41,296 bases of DNA from Clostridiales bacterium (GTDB taxonomy: Bacteria > Bacillota > Clostridia > Christensenellales > Aristaeellaceae): the NCBI GenBank assembly GCA_016930575.1, contig JAFGGL010000049.1, positions 1-41,296 of the forward strand, given 5' to 3'. Made by a program: the position numbers and the translations under genes. A model generated the notes under the pieces. It made no database searches. It was given only the letters and a program-made list of their open reading frames with translations, and was not told where the DNA came from. Shown here piece by piece: positions 1-7,797 of this stretch. Position 1 is the stretch's first letter; each line of letters starts with the position of its first letter.

Positions 1-107
1 CACGCCTGCCTAAACTTACGCGTAAGAACGATGCCTACTACTACCAGAAGGAGCAGTACGGCAAGGCTAAGAATAATCAGGCTGAGGTTTGTCGGCAGGG
101 TTATCAT
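1..107 (-). CDS. N-terminal part of a small membrane protein (cut by window edge)
   Basis: An ATG at 107-105 opens a frame that runs off the left edge of the window, giving 35 residues. The start is supported by AAGGAG at 121-116, eight bases upstream, and by a strong promoter at 138-166. After a short polar N-terminus (MITLPTNLS) comes a highly hydrophobic stretch (about residues 9-28, ILSLAVLLLLVVVGIVL), then TRKFRQA. This is one transmembrane helix followed by basic residues, so the N-terminus probably faces outward, or the helix is an uncleaved signal anchor. The family cannot be recognised from this much sequence. It has its own promoter, so it is a separate unit from the mrfA-mrfB-TPR operon upstream of it on the same strand. 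Confidence 0.7.
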   Translation of the reverse strand, partial: MITLPTNLSLIILSLAVLLLLVVVGIVLTRKFRQA

Positions 108-137
108 CGGATAAACTCCTTACATGATTTGTGGTAC

Positions 138-166
138 ATAATAGCATACACAATGCTCAAAGTCAA
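138..166 (-). promoter_or_regulatory. sigma-A promoter of the membrane protein gene at the left edge
   Basis: On the minus strand a -35 TTGACT (166-161) and a -10 TATTAT (143-138) are separated by exactly 17 bases. The start codon lies about 30 bases downstream. No convincing intrinsic terminator separates this promoter from the TPR gene ending at 234. Confidence 0.8.
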
Positions 167-233
167 GCGGTTTTGCAAAGAATTAACGCATTAACGTAAT
201 AAAACATGCAATGCTGCTGTGTAAACGCGCGCG

Positions 234-932
234 TTATACATTGATATTCAGGGATGTCAGCTGCTCTTCGATCATCTCTTTACTCGCGTGGTTCAGCGGG
301 GAGAAGCGGCCTTCCAGCGCGGTCCTCAGCTTTTCGGCGGCGGCTTCCTTGTTGCCGCCCTCGATGTCGTACTGCGCGAGGAAATACAGCGTGTCGATCT
401 GCCCGGGCTTTTGCTCCAGCGCTTTGATAAAATACTCCCTGGCTTTCTTCTTGTCCTTCTTGAGCAGGTAGTACGCCTGGGCGATATTATCCAGCGTGAT
501 GGGGTCCTCGTCGTCGTATTCCAGCGCTTCCTGATTGAACGCGACAGCCTTTTCCGCATCGCCGGTCGCCACGTACAGGTATCCCAGCGTCTGGTAGATC
601 AGGCCGGACGGCTCCTGATTATGCTGGCTTTCCAGCACGCGTATCGCTTTTTCAGCATCGCCGAGCTTATACATACATACGGCGTAATTCACATGCAGCT
701 GCCGCCGCGTCTCCCCTCTGAGCAGCGGGTTTTTCTGGTTCTCCACCAGAAGCTCCCGCGCCTTCTGGTATTCCCCGTTGCGCAGAAGCAGCACGGAATA
801 GCTCAATATATACCGGGGATCGTTCAGCCCCATCTGAAGCGCCTGCTCGAACAGCTGCTTCGCGGTCTCGATATCCCCGCTCTGGTATTTTCTGGCCGCC
901 GACTGGGCCTTAATGCTTGCCATGAAACTCAT
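234..932 (-). CDS. tetratricopeptide repeat protein
   Basis: A 232-residue protein made almost entirely of TPR-like helical hairpins (about residues 5-215). Recognisable units include GDAEKAIRVLESQHN, LGYLYVATGDAEKAVAFNQ and DPITLDNIAQAYYLLKKDKK. There is no signal peptide or membrane segment, so it should be a cytoplasmic protein-protein interaction scaffold. The stop codon of mrfB and this ATG are adjacent (TAAATG), and an AGGAGG inside the mrfB end lies ten bases upstream, so translation is coupled. Its place as third gene behind mrfA and mrfB suggests a link to that repair pathway, and the C-terminal part of mrfB is itself TPR-like. That link is inference. A 12-bp GC palindrome (224-235) overlaps its stop codon but has no T-run. 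Confidence 0.85.
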   Translation of the reverse strand: MSFMASIKAQSAARKYQSGDIETAKQLFEQALQMGLNDPRYILSYSVLLLRNGEYQKARELLVENQKNPLLRGETRRQLHVNYAVCMYKLGDAEKAIRVLESQHNQEPSGLIYQTLGYLYVATGDAEKAVAFNQEALEYDDEDPITLDNIAQAYYLLKKDKKKAREYFIKALEQKPGQIDTLYFLAQYDIEGGNKEAAAEKLRTALEGRFSPLNHASKEMIEEQLTSLNINV

Positions 933-2087
933 TTATTCAGAACCTCCTGCGATTTTGCGGCGCAAACGCGCGTAACGGTATTGTAGCGTATTTTTAAGCG
1001 ATTGTACAGCCTCACCGGCTGCAAGCCCCGGCTCCGATAAGATCAGCAGCGCCTGGCGGGTGTAGAACAGCGCTTGGGGAATGTTTTGAAGCTGATGCTC
1101 GTAGAGCTTGGCAAGCGCGACGCATACCTCCGCCATATCCTCCTTACGCGAAAGCATCGCCGTATACAGCTTCACGGCACGCCGGGCGTTCCCCTCGCGT
1201 TTCTCCTGCTGCGCCAGCGCGTGGAAGGCGGGTTTGCGCAGCCCGCCGCGCGCAGACATCCGGTAACACTTCTTGGCCTTTTCCGTCTCCCCGCGTTTGT
1301 TGAGCGTCCGGGCAAGGGAATACAGGTCCTCCGGCGCGGCGGCGGTTTCCGGCTTCGCGTGCAGCCTGCATAAAAAGAAGAACAACTGCGCGAGGGATAG
1401 GATGTCCTGCCTGTTATGCACCATGATCTGCCGTACGGGCTCGAAATCGCGGTTCTTCAGGTATTGGAAGTAGGTTTGGGGGATCAGTTCGCCGGGCAGG
1501 TCGTCTTCGCGGGTCACGCCGAGTATGCTCTCCTCAAGCGTCTGCAGCGTACAGCTGAAAAGCCGCAGCTTCCATATCCTGCGCGCCGGGTAGAGCACGT
1601 CGGCATGCACTCCGCCGAAACCGTCCCCGAAACGGTTGAGCAGGAAGCGGTTACTTAGCACAGGCATATCGAAGGTTTTCCCGTTGAAGGTTGCTAGAAC
1701 GGGAAACGCCTTGAGCAGCCGGGAGATCTCCCGCAATACGAAGCTCTCCTCGTCGTAGTCCCGCATCAGGTATTGCTCGATCACGAAATGCTGCTCCGTG
1801 AAATACCCCACGCCCGCCAGGAACGCAACCGTGCCCGCGCCGCGCGACAGGCCTGTGGTTTCGGTATCCAGGAACAGCACGTCACGCATCTGCACGGAGG
1901 CGGGGAATTCAAATCCGTATATTTCTTTTAAGATATCCGCGCTCATATGCCGCGCGTCGGCAAAGAAACCCGCCGGATAGCGTTCGCTTGTCCGGTAGCA
2001 GTCCTGCGCCGTTTCTTTTTTTGGAATATCATCGCGCGCCTTCTGTTCGGCGCTGATCATCCGCAGTTTGTCCTTCAGGCCGGGCAT
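933..2087 (-). CDS. mrfB: MrfB (YprB-like) RNase H-fold exonuclease with TPR tail
   Basis: Homologue of B. subtilis YprB/MrfB, the putative 3'-5' exonuclease that works with the MrfA helicase in repair of mitomycin C damage. With the start at the ATG at 2087 it has 384 residues. Exonuclease motifs are visible: LDTETTG (D74, E76), ATFNGKTFD (ending D140) and HNRQD (H224, D228), the carboxylates expected to bind two metal ions. From about residue 250 onward the sequence becomes TPR-like (KRGETEKAKKCYRMSARGG and following). The open frame extends 33 codons further upstream, but that part lies inside mrfA and reads as an Arg-rich shadow, so I chose the ATG two bases after the mrfA stop. The SD before it is weak, suggesting translational coupling. 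Confidence 0.88.
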   Translation of the reverse strand: MPGLKDKLRMISAEQKARDDIPKKETAQDCYRTSERYPAGFFADARHMSADILKEIYGFEFPASVQMRDVLFLDTETTGLSRGAGTVAFLAGVGYFTEQHFVIEQYLMRDYDEESFVLREISRLLKAFPVLATFNGKTFDMPVLSNRFLLNRFGDGFGGVHADVLYPARRIWKLRLFSCTLQTLEESILGVTREDDLPGELIPQTYFQYLKNRDFEPVRQIMVHNRQDILSLAQLFFFLCRLHAKPETAAAPEDLYSLARTLNKRGETEKAKKCYRMSARGGLRKPAFHALAQQEKREGNARRAVKLYTAMLSRKEDMAEVCVALAKLYEHQLQNIPQALFYTRQALLILSEPGLAAGEAVQSLKNTLQYRYARLRRKIAGGSE

Positions 2088-2089
2088 CC

Positions 2090-4345
2090 TTATAAAAGCT
2101 CCCCGAGTATCTTCTTCGCCGCATTCTTGCCGCGCACACCCGCGTCGATCATCGGGCCGACGCAGCTGGGGCAACCGTCCTCGCAACCGCAGTTCTCCAC
2201 AACGCTTAAGGCGTGTTCCAGCAGCATCTCCTGCATCTCGTACGCCTTCTCGCTCAAACCGATACCGCCCGGATACTGGTCGTAGAGGAAGATCGTCGGC
2301 TTGTCGGTATGCGGCGCTTTCACCTGGTATACGATCTTAATGTCCCGCGGCGCGCACATCAGGTAGATCGGCGCGACGATCGCCAGCAGGTTTGCGATGC
2401 CCATCATGGCGTTTTGCAACTCGTCGTTCTTGTAGCGGGAGGAGATCGCATCGGGCAGCGTCCACCACATGCCCTGGGTATGCATATTGCTCTCGGGCAG
2501 CCGGACTTCGCCGTGCCCGAGGTTTTCGTGCGTGTCCAGCTTCATCTTTTTGAAGACCTTCACGATGGTGGTCACCTTCAGCTCGCCCAGCGTCAGCCGC
2601 ACGCCGCTTTTAAGCGTCTGATCCTTCATCTCGTCCAGCACGCCGATGGAGACGTTCATGTCCGCGTCGGTGTAGTAATCCACGTCCACGGAGCGGATGT
2701 AGGCCTTGCAGGCGTCGAAATCGAGCTTCTCCACCTGGTACTGGTTGCCGCCGTGCAGGTAGATGGCGTTTTCGTGCAAAAGCATCGGCACGGTAAAGCG
2801 ATCCATCTCGCCGATCACACGGTGGTGCGCGGCGTCTGAGATATCGACGATGACGAAGTTTTCCGTCGTCGCCGAGCGCAGGTTAATCTCGCTGGCCGGG
2901 AACTCCTCCGCAGACCAGTGATACCTGTCCCCCACGTGGCGCAGGATGCCGCCTTCGGTAAGGAACTCCAGGAACTGCGCGGTGTCTTTCACATTGCCGA
3001 ATTGCTTGCCGTCCTCAAAGGGCAGCTCGAACGCCGCGCACTTGACGTGCGACAGCAGGATATAGAGGTTATCCGGATGCAGCAGCGCATGCTCCGGCGA
3101 TTGTTTAAGGAAATACTCGGGATGGTTGACGATATACTGGTCGATCGGCGCGGAGGACGCGACCAGAATGGTCAGCGCGGTCTCGTTGCGCCTGCCCGCA
3201 CGCCCGGCCTGCTGCCAGGTGCTGGCAATGGTGCCCGGGTAGCCGCACAATACGCAGGCTGTCAGCGAGCCGATGTCCACGCCGAGTTCCAGCGCGTTGG
3301 TGGAAACGACCAGCTTGATCTCCCCTGCGCGCAGCTGCTGTTGAATTCTCCGCCGCTCGCTTGGCAGGTAGCCGCCGCGGTATCCGCGTACCGCGTCGCT
3401 GTTCTTGCCGCTTTGTTTCAGGGATTGCGTCAGTACTTCCACCTGTATGCGGCTTTTGGCGAATACGATGGTCGGGATATCGTTGTGCAGAAGCTTCTGG
3501 GCCAGGGCGCGGGTCTCGTTGAGCGCGCCCTTGCGGATGCCGAGCTGCTTGTTCACGACGGGCGGATTGTAAAACACGAAATGCTTTTTACCCATCGGCG
3601 CGCCGTTGTTGTCGATCGTATCAATGTGCCTGCCCGTCAGCGTTTCGCCCAGTTCCGCCGGATTGGCAATGGTCGCCGAGCACAGGATGAAGCGCGGGGA
3701 GCTTCCGTAGAATTCGCAAAGGCGCATCAGACGGCGCAGGACGTTGGCCAGATGGCTGCCGAACACCCCGCGGTACATGTGGATCTCGTCGATGACGATA
3801 TATTTCAAATTTTCAAACAGCTTCACCCACTTGGTGTGGTGCGGCAGGATGTTGGCGTGCATCATATCGGGATTGGTCACCACGATGTGCCCCGCCTGGC
3901 GGACGGCCTTGCGCGCGGCGGCCTGCGTATCGCCGTCGTAGGTATAGGCCTTGACGTCCACGTCCATCGCCTCGATCAGCTCGTACAGCGAGCCCGCCTG
4001 ATCCAGCGCCAGCGCCTTGGTGGGAAACAGATACAGCGCGCGGGAATCCTGATCCCTGAGGATGGCGGAGAGCACCGGCAGGTTGTAGCACAGGGTCTTC
4101 CCGCTGGCCGTCGGCGTGACGACCACGTAATCCTTCCCGGCCGCGGCGGCCTCCCAGGCCGACGCCTGGTGCGTGTACAGCCTTTCAATGCCGCGTTTTT
4201 TAAGCACTTCCGCCATCCGGGCGTCCATGGACACGGGAAACTCGACCATCTGCCCCTCGCGTGACGGGATGGTTTCCCAGGCCGTAACGTTTTCCATGAA
4301 TCCCGGATCTCGCTTCAGCGTCGCCGCCAGTTGATCGATATTCAT
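2090..4345 (-). CDS. mrfA: MrfA (YprA-like) DEAD/DEAH-box helicase
   Basis: A 751-residue superfamily 2 DNA helicase of the YprA/MrfA family, which in B. subtilis acts in a UvrABC-independent pathway that removes mitomycin C lesions. Visible motifs are the Walker A loop TPTASGKT (77-84), the Walker B box DEIH (186-189), motif III SATI (223-226), and motif VI QQAGRAGRR (378-386). The C-terminal DUF1998-type region ends with a four-cysteine zinc site C719-x-C721-x3-C725-x2-C728. The length is normal for the family. GGAGG lies five bases before the ATG. It is first in an operon with mrfB and the TPR gene. A strong promoter at 4435-4464 carries a LexA-like box just after the -10, so damage induction is possible. 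Confidence 0.92.
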   Translation of the reverse strand: MNIDQLAATLKRDPGFMENVTAWETIPSREGQMVEFPVSMDARMAEVLKKRGIERLYTHQASAWEAAAAGKDYVVVTPTASGKTLCYNLPVLSAILRDQDSRALYLFPTKALALDQAGSLYELIEAMDVDVKAYTYDGDTQAAARKAVRQAGHIVVTNPDMMHANILPHHTKWVKLFENLKYIVIDEIHMYRGVFGSHLANVLRRLMRLCEFYGSSPRFILCSATIANPAELGETLTGRHIDTIDNNGAPMGKKHFVFYNPPVVNKQLGIRKGALNETRALAQKLLHNDIPTIVFAKSRIQVEVLTQSLKQSGKNSDAVRGYRGGYLPSERRRIQQQLRAGEIKLVVSTNALELGVDIGSLTACVLCGYPGTIASTWQQAGRAGRRNETALTILVASSAPIDQYIVNHPEYFLKQSPEHALLHPDNLYILLSHVKCAAFELPFEDGKQFGNVKDTAQFLEFLTEGGILRHVGDRYHWSAEEFPASEINLRSATTENFVIVDISDAAHHRVIGEMDRFTVPMLLHENAIYLHGGNQYQVEKLDFDACKAYIRSVDVDYYTDADMNVSIGVLDEMKDQTLKSGVRLTLGELKVTTIVKVFKKMKLDTHENLGHGEVRLPESNMHTQGMWWTLPDAISSRYKNDELQNAMMGIANLLAIVAPIYLMCAPRDIKIVYQVKAPHTDKPTIFLYDQYPGGIGLSEKAYEMQEMLLEHALSVVENCGCEDGCPSCVGPMIDAGVRGKNAAKKILGELL

Positions 4346-4414
4346 ACTGCCCTCCGCGCATGGATTGCTTATGCTGTTCTTTTCTACAAATACAAGCGGA
4401 GTTTCCTGCCGAAA

Positions 4415-4428
4415 AGAACATTTGTTTG
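4415..4428 (-). promoter_or_regulatory. candidate LexA (DinR) operator of mrfA
   Basis: The plus-strand sequence AGAACATTTGTTTG matches the Gram-positive LexA consensus CGAACRNRYGTTYG at 12 of 14 positions and keeps the core GAAC-N4-GTTTG. It lies immediately after the mrfA -10 box (4440-4435), covering the expected transcription start, which is a classical repressor position. That LexA binds it is inference; no lexA gene is in the window. Confidence 0.5.
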
Positions 4429-4434
4429 CTTTAT

Positions 4435-4464
4435 ATTATAGCACAGGCATACCCTGAACTGCAA
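4435..4464 (-). promoter_or_regulatory. promoter of the mrfA-mrfB-TPR operon
   Basis: Minus-strand -35 TTGCAG (4464-4459), 18-base spacer, and -10 TATAAT (4440-4435) with an extended TG (4443-4442). The untranslated leader would be about 80 bases. Confidence 0.7.
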
Positions 4465-4487
4465 AGGCTTTTTACCCCAACGCAATT

Positions 4488-4509
4488 AAAAACCGCCGAA
4501 GCGGTTTTT
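4488..4509 (-). terminator. intrinsic terminator behind clpC
   Basis: AAAAACCGC, loop CGAA, GCGGTTTTT form a perfect 9-bp stem with A and T tracts on both sides. It lies 21 bases after the clpC stop and separates that operon from mrfA. The symmetry would let it work in both directions, but no gene ends here on the plus strand. Confidence 0.85.
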
Positions 4510-4529
4510 ATTGCAGGTTACTCATTCGG

Positions 4530-6998
4530 TTATGCTTTTTCAGGCTGGTTAATTAAATCGGTGATGCGGCAGGAGCGTTCAAACGCGAGTTTCCCATTCT
4601 TGACATAGAGCCGCACCATGTCGCCAAGGGCCAGGTGGCCCGCGATGATCTCCTCGCTGAGGGCGTCTTCCACCACGCGCTGTATGGTCCGCCGCAGCGG
4701 GCGCGCGCCGTAGTTGACGTCGTACCCCTCGGTGGCGAGCAGGTCTACCACTTCGTCGTCGTATTCCAGGCTCATGTTCTGTTCTTCCAGCCGCTTGGTA
4801 ACATTGCTCAACATCAACGCGGCGATCTTAACCATATCGTCTGCTTCCAGCGCGTGGAACACGATCAGCTCGTCCACACGGTTGATGAACTCGGGGCGGA
4901 ACACATCTTTCACTTCCGCCATGATGCGCTCCTTCATCTTTTCGTAGTCACGCACGGTTTCGATCATACCGCCGAAGCCGAGGCTTTGCTTGCCGATGAT
5001 GGCGTGCGCGCCTGCGTTTGAGGTCATGACGACGATGGTGTTTTTGAAGTTCACCACGCGCCCGTCGCTGTCGGTCAGCCGCCCGTCCTCCATGATCTGC
5101 AGCAGGATGTTGAACACGTCGGGGTGTGCTTTTTCCACCTCGTCGAACAGGATGACGCTGTAGGGTTTCTGGCGCACCTTCTGGGTCAGCTGCCCGCCCT
5201 CCTCGAAACCGACGTAACCGGGCGGCGAGCCGACCAGGCGGGATACGCTGTGTTTCTCCATGTACTCTGACATGTCGATGCGGATCACGGCGTTTTCATC
5301 ACCGAACATCGCCTCGCCCAGTGCGCGGCATAGCTCCGTTTTCCCAACGCCCGTGGGACCCAGGAAGATGAACGAGCCGATGGGGCGCTTGGGATCGTGC
5401 AGCCCGGCGCGCGCGCGGCGCAAGGCGCGGCTCACGGCCGAGATGGCCTCGTCCTGCCCGATAACGCGCTTGTGCAGCGTCTCTTCCATGTGAAGAAGCC
5501 TTTTACCTTCGTTTTGCGTCATGCGTTTGACGGGGATGCCCGTCCAACTGGACACAATCTGCGCGATATCCTCCTCCTTGACGGAGGAATGGATCCTGGC
5601 GCGCCTTAATTGCCATTCCTTCTTCTTCTTGTCGATGATTTCCTCAAGCTGGACTATCGTTTCCCGCAGCTCGTCAATACGGTCGTCGTCCTGCACGACC
5701 GCATCCTTCAAATCGTTGCGCTGGCAGAGCAGCTGCTCCTCCAGTTCCTTGATCTTCGGGGTTTTTTTGTACCTGCGCAGCCGCACGCGCGAGCCCGCTT
5801 CGTCCATCAGATCGATGGCTTTGTCGGGCAGACGGCGGTCGGAGATATAGCGGTCCGAAAGCATGACGGACGCGCGCAGCGCCCCGTCGGTGATCTTGAC
5901 CTGATGGTGCTGCTCGTAGCGTTCGCGCAGGCCTTCCAGGATCGCAAGCGTTTCATCCACGGTCGGCTCGAACACCTTTACCGGCTGGAAGCGGCGTTCC
6001 AGCGCCGGGTCCTTCTCGATGTGCTTGCGGTATTCGTCCAGCGTGGTCGCGCCGATGCACTGCAGCTCTCCGCGCGCCAGTGCGGGCTTGATGATATTGG
6101 CGGCGTCGATGCTGCCTTCGGCCTTGCCCGCGCCTACCAGCGTGTGGAATTCGTCCACAAAAATGATGATGTTGCCTTCATTTTTGATCTCCTTGAGGGT
6201 TTCCTTCAGGCGCTCCTCAAACTCGCCGCGGTATTTGCTGCCCGCGATCATGCTTCCCAGATCCAGCGACAGGATGCGCTTGTTTGCCACGGTCTCGGGC
6301 GCTTTCCCAGCGGCGATCATCATCGTCAGCCCTTCCACTACGGCGCTTTTGCCCACGCCGGGTTCGCCGACCAGCACCGGGTTGTTCTTGGTGCGGCGGC
6401 TTAAAATCTGCACGATGCGCTCCATTTCCTTGGTGCGGCCGACCACGGGGTCGAGTTCGCCCTTTTTGGCTGCCATGGTCAAGTCACGGCAGTATTTTTC
6501 CAGCGCCGGCTCCCCGTCCTCTTTGCTTTTGGTTTTAGCGGGTATCAGTTCGGGGTTGACCTTGTCCGACTGCAGGATCTTCGTCAGCGACTGCGACAGC
6601 GCTTCGGTATCCACATCCAGGTCGTGCAGGATGCTTACGGCTACGCTTTCCTCTTCCCGGAGCATGGCAAGCCAGAAGTGCTCCGTGCCCACGTAGGCGT
6701 GGTTGAAGCGCTTTGACTGGATGATGCTTGACTCCAGCAGCTTCTTGGAACGGGGCGTGAGCTCCAGTATTCCGCGTACGGCGGCAGTCCCTTCGCCCAG
6801 GTCGCGCACGCGTTCCAACACGGTGGCGTAGGTCACCTGCTCGGGGAGCAGCCGGGATACGGTGGGATCGGGGTTCTTTAAAAGACCGAGCAGAATATGC
6901 TCCGTGCCCACATATTGTTGTTTCAGCGCCACAGACGCCTGCTGTGCGTAGGCGATGGTCTGCTGTGCCCGCTGTGTAAACCGTCCGAAAATCGCCAT
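4530..6998 (-). CDS. clpC: ClpC, AAA+ unfoldase of the Clp protease
   Basis: An 822-residue class I Clp ATPase. It has two N-terminal Clp_N repeats (about 1-145), a first AAA+ domain with Walker A GEPGVGKS (211-218) and Walker B IIIFVDE (277-283), a coiled middle domain with a UVR-like segment (about 408-470), and a second AAA+ domain with GPTGVGKT (547-554) and ILFDE (616-620). The tripeptide LGF at 673-675 sits where the ClpP-binding loop is expected, so it should feed substrates to ClpP. An AGGAGG overlapping the ctsR stop gives efficient coupled translation. The operon is controlled by the CtsR site at 7507-7523. The B. subtilis partners mcsA and mcsB are absent between ctsR and clpC. Confidence 0.96.
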   Translation of the reverse strand: MAIFGRFTQRAQQTIAYAQQASVALKQQYVGTEHILLGLLKNPDPTVSRLLPEQVTYATVLERVRDLGEGTAAVRGILELTPRSKKLLESSIIQSKRFNHAYVGTEHFWLAMLREEESVAVSILHDLDVDTEALSQSLTKILQSDKVNPELIPAKTKSKEDGEPALEKYCRDLTMAAKKGELDPVVGRTKEMERIVQILSRRTKNNPVLVGEPGVGKSAVVEGLTMMIAAGKAPETVANKRILSLDLGSMIAGSKYRGEFEERLKETLKEIKNEGNIIIFVDEFHTLVGAGKAEGSIDAANIIKPALARGELQCIGATTLDEYRKHIEKDPALERRFQPVKVFEPTVDETLAILEGLRERYEQHHQVKITDGALRASVMLSDRYISDRRLPDKAIDLMDEAGSRVRLRRYKKTPKIKELEEQLLCQRNDLKDAVVQDDDRIDELRETIVQLEEIIDKKKKEWQLRRARIHSSVKEEDIAQIVSSWTGIPVKRMTQNEGKRLLHMEETLHKRVIGQDEAISAVSRALRRARAGLHDPKRPIGSFIFLGPTGVGKTELCRALGEAMFGDENAVIRIDMSEYMEKHSVSRLVGSPPGYVGFEEGGQLTQKVRQKPYSVILFDEVEKAHPDVFNILLQIMEDGRLTDSDGRVVNFKNTIVVMTSNAGAHAIIGKQSLGFGGMIETVRDYEKMKERIMAEVKDVFRPEFINRVDELIVFHALEADDMVKIAALMLSNVTKRLEEQNMSLEYDDEVVDLLATEGYDVNYGARPLRRTIQRVVEDALSEEIIAGHLALGDMVRLYVKNGKLAFERSCRITDLINQPEKA

Positions 6999-7000
6999 GG

Positions 7001-7483
7001 TTATCCTCCTAAAGCAGCGTTGCTCTTCCTGGCAATCTGCAGTAGCATTGCTTTGAGTATCTTTGCGCGCAGCGCGTCCTTGATTGCCGCGTGGATGGGG
7101 AGCGTGTAGCTTGATTCGTCGATCGCCGCTTTCATCATGCCTGCCTCTATGGTTGAGAGAACCTTTCGCTCCCTTAGCTGCGTGATCAGGTGGTCCGCCT
7201 TCATCGCGGTGATATGATCTCCGACGCGTTCCTCCAGCAGGTAGACAAGCTGCTCGCCGGTGTCCTGATGCATGCGGAAAATGCGGATGTATCCTCCCCC
7301 GCCGCGTCGGCTTTGGATCAGGTATCCGTGATCGGGCGTAAACCGCGTCGCAAGCACGTAGTTGATCTGCGAGGGGGCGCAGTTGAAATACTCCGCAAGC
7401 TCGTTGCGCTTCAGCTCAATCTCATTCTCGTCATGCGTCAGCATGGTTTTGATAAACTGCTCTATCGTATCGCTCAGGCGCAT
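7001..7483 (-). CDS. ctsR: CtsR, repressor of heat-shock clp genes
   Basis: A 160-residue CtsR: N-terminal winged helix-turn-helix (MRLSDTIEQFIK, then ELAEYFNCAPSQINYVL) with the glycine-rich wing RRGGGGYIRIFRM that inserts into the minor groove, and a helical C-terminal dimerisation domain. The open frame extends 28 codons upstream, but GGGAGG sits just before the ATG at 7483, and that start matches the family N-terminus. It represses its own operon: a CtsR heptad repeat lies between the -10 region and the start codon. The stop is two bases before clpC. In B. subtilis McsB and heat inactivate CtsR; without local mcsAB, control here may rely on direct heat sensing through the glycine-rich wing (inference). 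Confidence 0.94.
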   Translation of the reverse strand: MRLSDTIEQFIKTMLTHDENEIELKRNELAEYFNCAPSQINYVLATRFTPDHGYLIQSRRGGGGYIRIFRMHQDTGEQLVYLLEERVGDHITAMKADHLITQLRERKVLSTIEAGMMKAAIDESSYTLPIHAAIKDALRAKILKAMLLQIARKSNAALGG

Positions 7484-7506
7484 AGGCAAACCTCCCCGCC
7501 AAGATC

Positions 7507-7523
7507 GTTGACTATCTTTGACC
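7507..7523 (-). promoter_or_regulatory. CtsR operator
   Basis: Minus-strand GGTCAAAGATAGTCAAC fits the CtsR heptad direct repeat (RGTCAAA-N3-RGTCAAA) with one mismatch at the last base. It lies directly after the -10 region of the ctsR-clpC promoter, which implies autorepression. Confidence 0.88.
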
Positions 7524-7556
7524 ATTATAGTATAACACGGATTTTGAAAAATGCAA
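7524..7556 (-). promoter_or_regulatory. promoter of ctsR-clpC
   Basis: -35 TTGCAT (7556-7551) and -10 TATACT (7534-7529) with a 16-base spacer. An overlapping TATAAT (7529-7524) is an alternative -10. The -35 lies inside the palindrome at 7550-7568. Confidence 0.65.
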
Positions 7557-7568
7557 CACTGTTGCATT
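7550..7568. promoter_or_regulatory. 19-bp perfect palindrome, operator-like
   Basis: AATGCAACACTGTTGCATT has 9-bp arms around a single central base. It covers the -35 of ctsR and lies about 35 bases upstream of the divergent promoter at 7603. With so small a centre it looks like a dimeric-protein binding site rather than an RNA hairpin. It is neither a CIRCE element nor a CtsR site. The binding protein is unknown. Confidence 0.55.
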
Positions 7569-7602
7569 GTGCGTCCGCTTGTATCTGTGCGGGGCTGCCG
7601 TC

Positions 7603-7631
7603 TTGTTCGCCGAAGGGGCTTGTGCTATAAT
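7603..7631 (+). promoter_or_regulatory. promoter of the small membrane protein / TraX unit
   Basis: -35 TTGTTC (7603-7608), 17-base spacer, -10 TATAAT (7626-7631) with an extended TG two bases before it. It is divergent from ctsR. Confidence 0.75.
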
Positions 7632-7661
7632 GCCGATATATCATATGGTGGAGGAATCATC

Positions 7662-7793
7662 GTGGCAGGCAGAACAAGCGCGGCAGCCAGAAAGAGAAGA
7701 AAGAAGCTGCTCACCCGGATTGTAACAATTTCCATCGTTGTCATTATGGCATGCAGCATCCTGCTTGCGACCATGCTCTCCAGATGGTTCTGA
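7662..7793 (+). CDS. 43-residue single-helix membrane protein, unknown function
   Basis: Starts at GTG 7662, seven bases after a GGAGG (7650-7654). An ATG at 7645 is out of frame. The protein begins with a strongly basic segment (residues 1-19, AGRTSAAARKRRKKLL) followed by one hydrophobic helix (about 21-40, RIVTISIVVIMACSILLATM) and ends SRWF. The charge pattern predicts the N-terminus inside. A good promoter at 7603-7631, an ideal SD and a four-base gap to the next gene support it as real. I do not recognise the family. Co-transcription with the TraX-like gene suggests a partner or regulatory peptide of that membrane protein, but this is inference. Confidence 0.75.
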   Translation: MAGRTSAAARKRRKKLLTRIVTISIVVIMACSILLATMLSRWF

Positions 7794-7797
7794 TATA

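Noticed and set aside
224-235. AACGCGCGCGTT palindrome at the stop of the TPR gene, considered as a terminator
   Set aside because: The stem would be only four to five pairs with no T-run following on the minus strand, and the sequence is explained by GC alternation.
2918-4264. 448-codon open frame on the plus strand opposite mrfA
   Set aside because: It lies wholly inside a well-supported helicase gene, has no SD or promoter, and its composition is that of an antisense shadow in GC-rich DNA. The same applies to other long antisense frames, for example 288-986, 8702-9679, 18197-19210 and 24517-25410.
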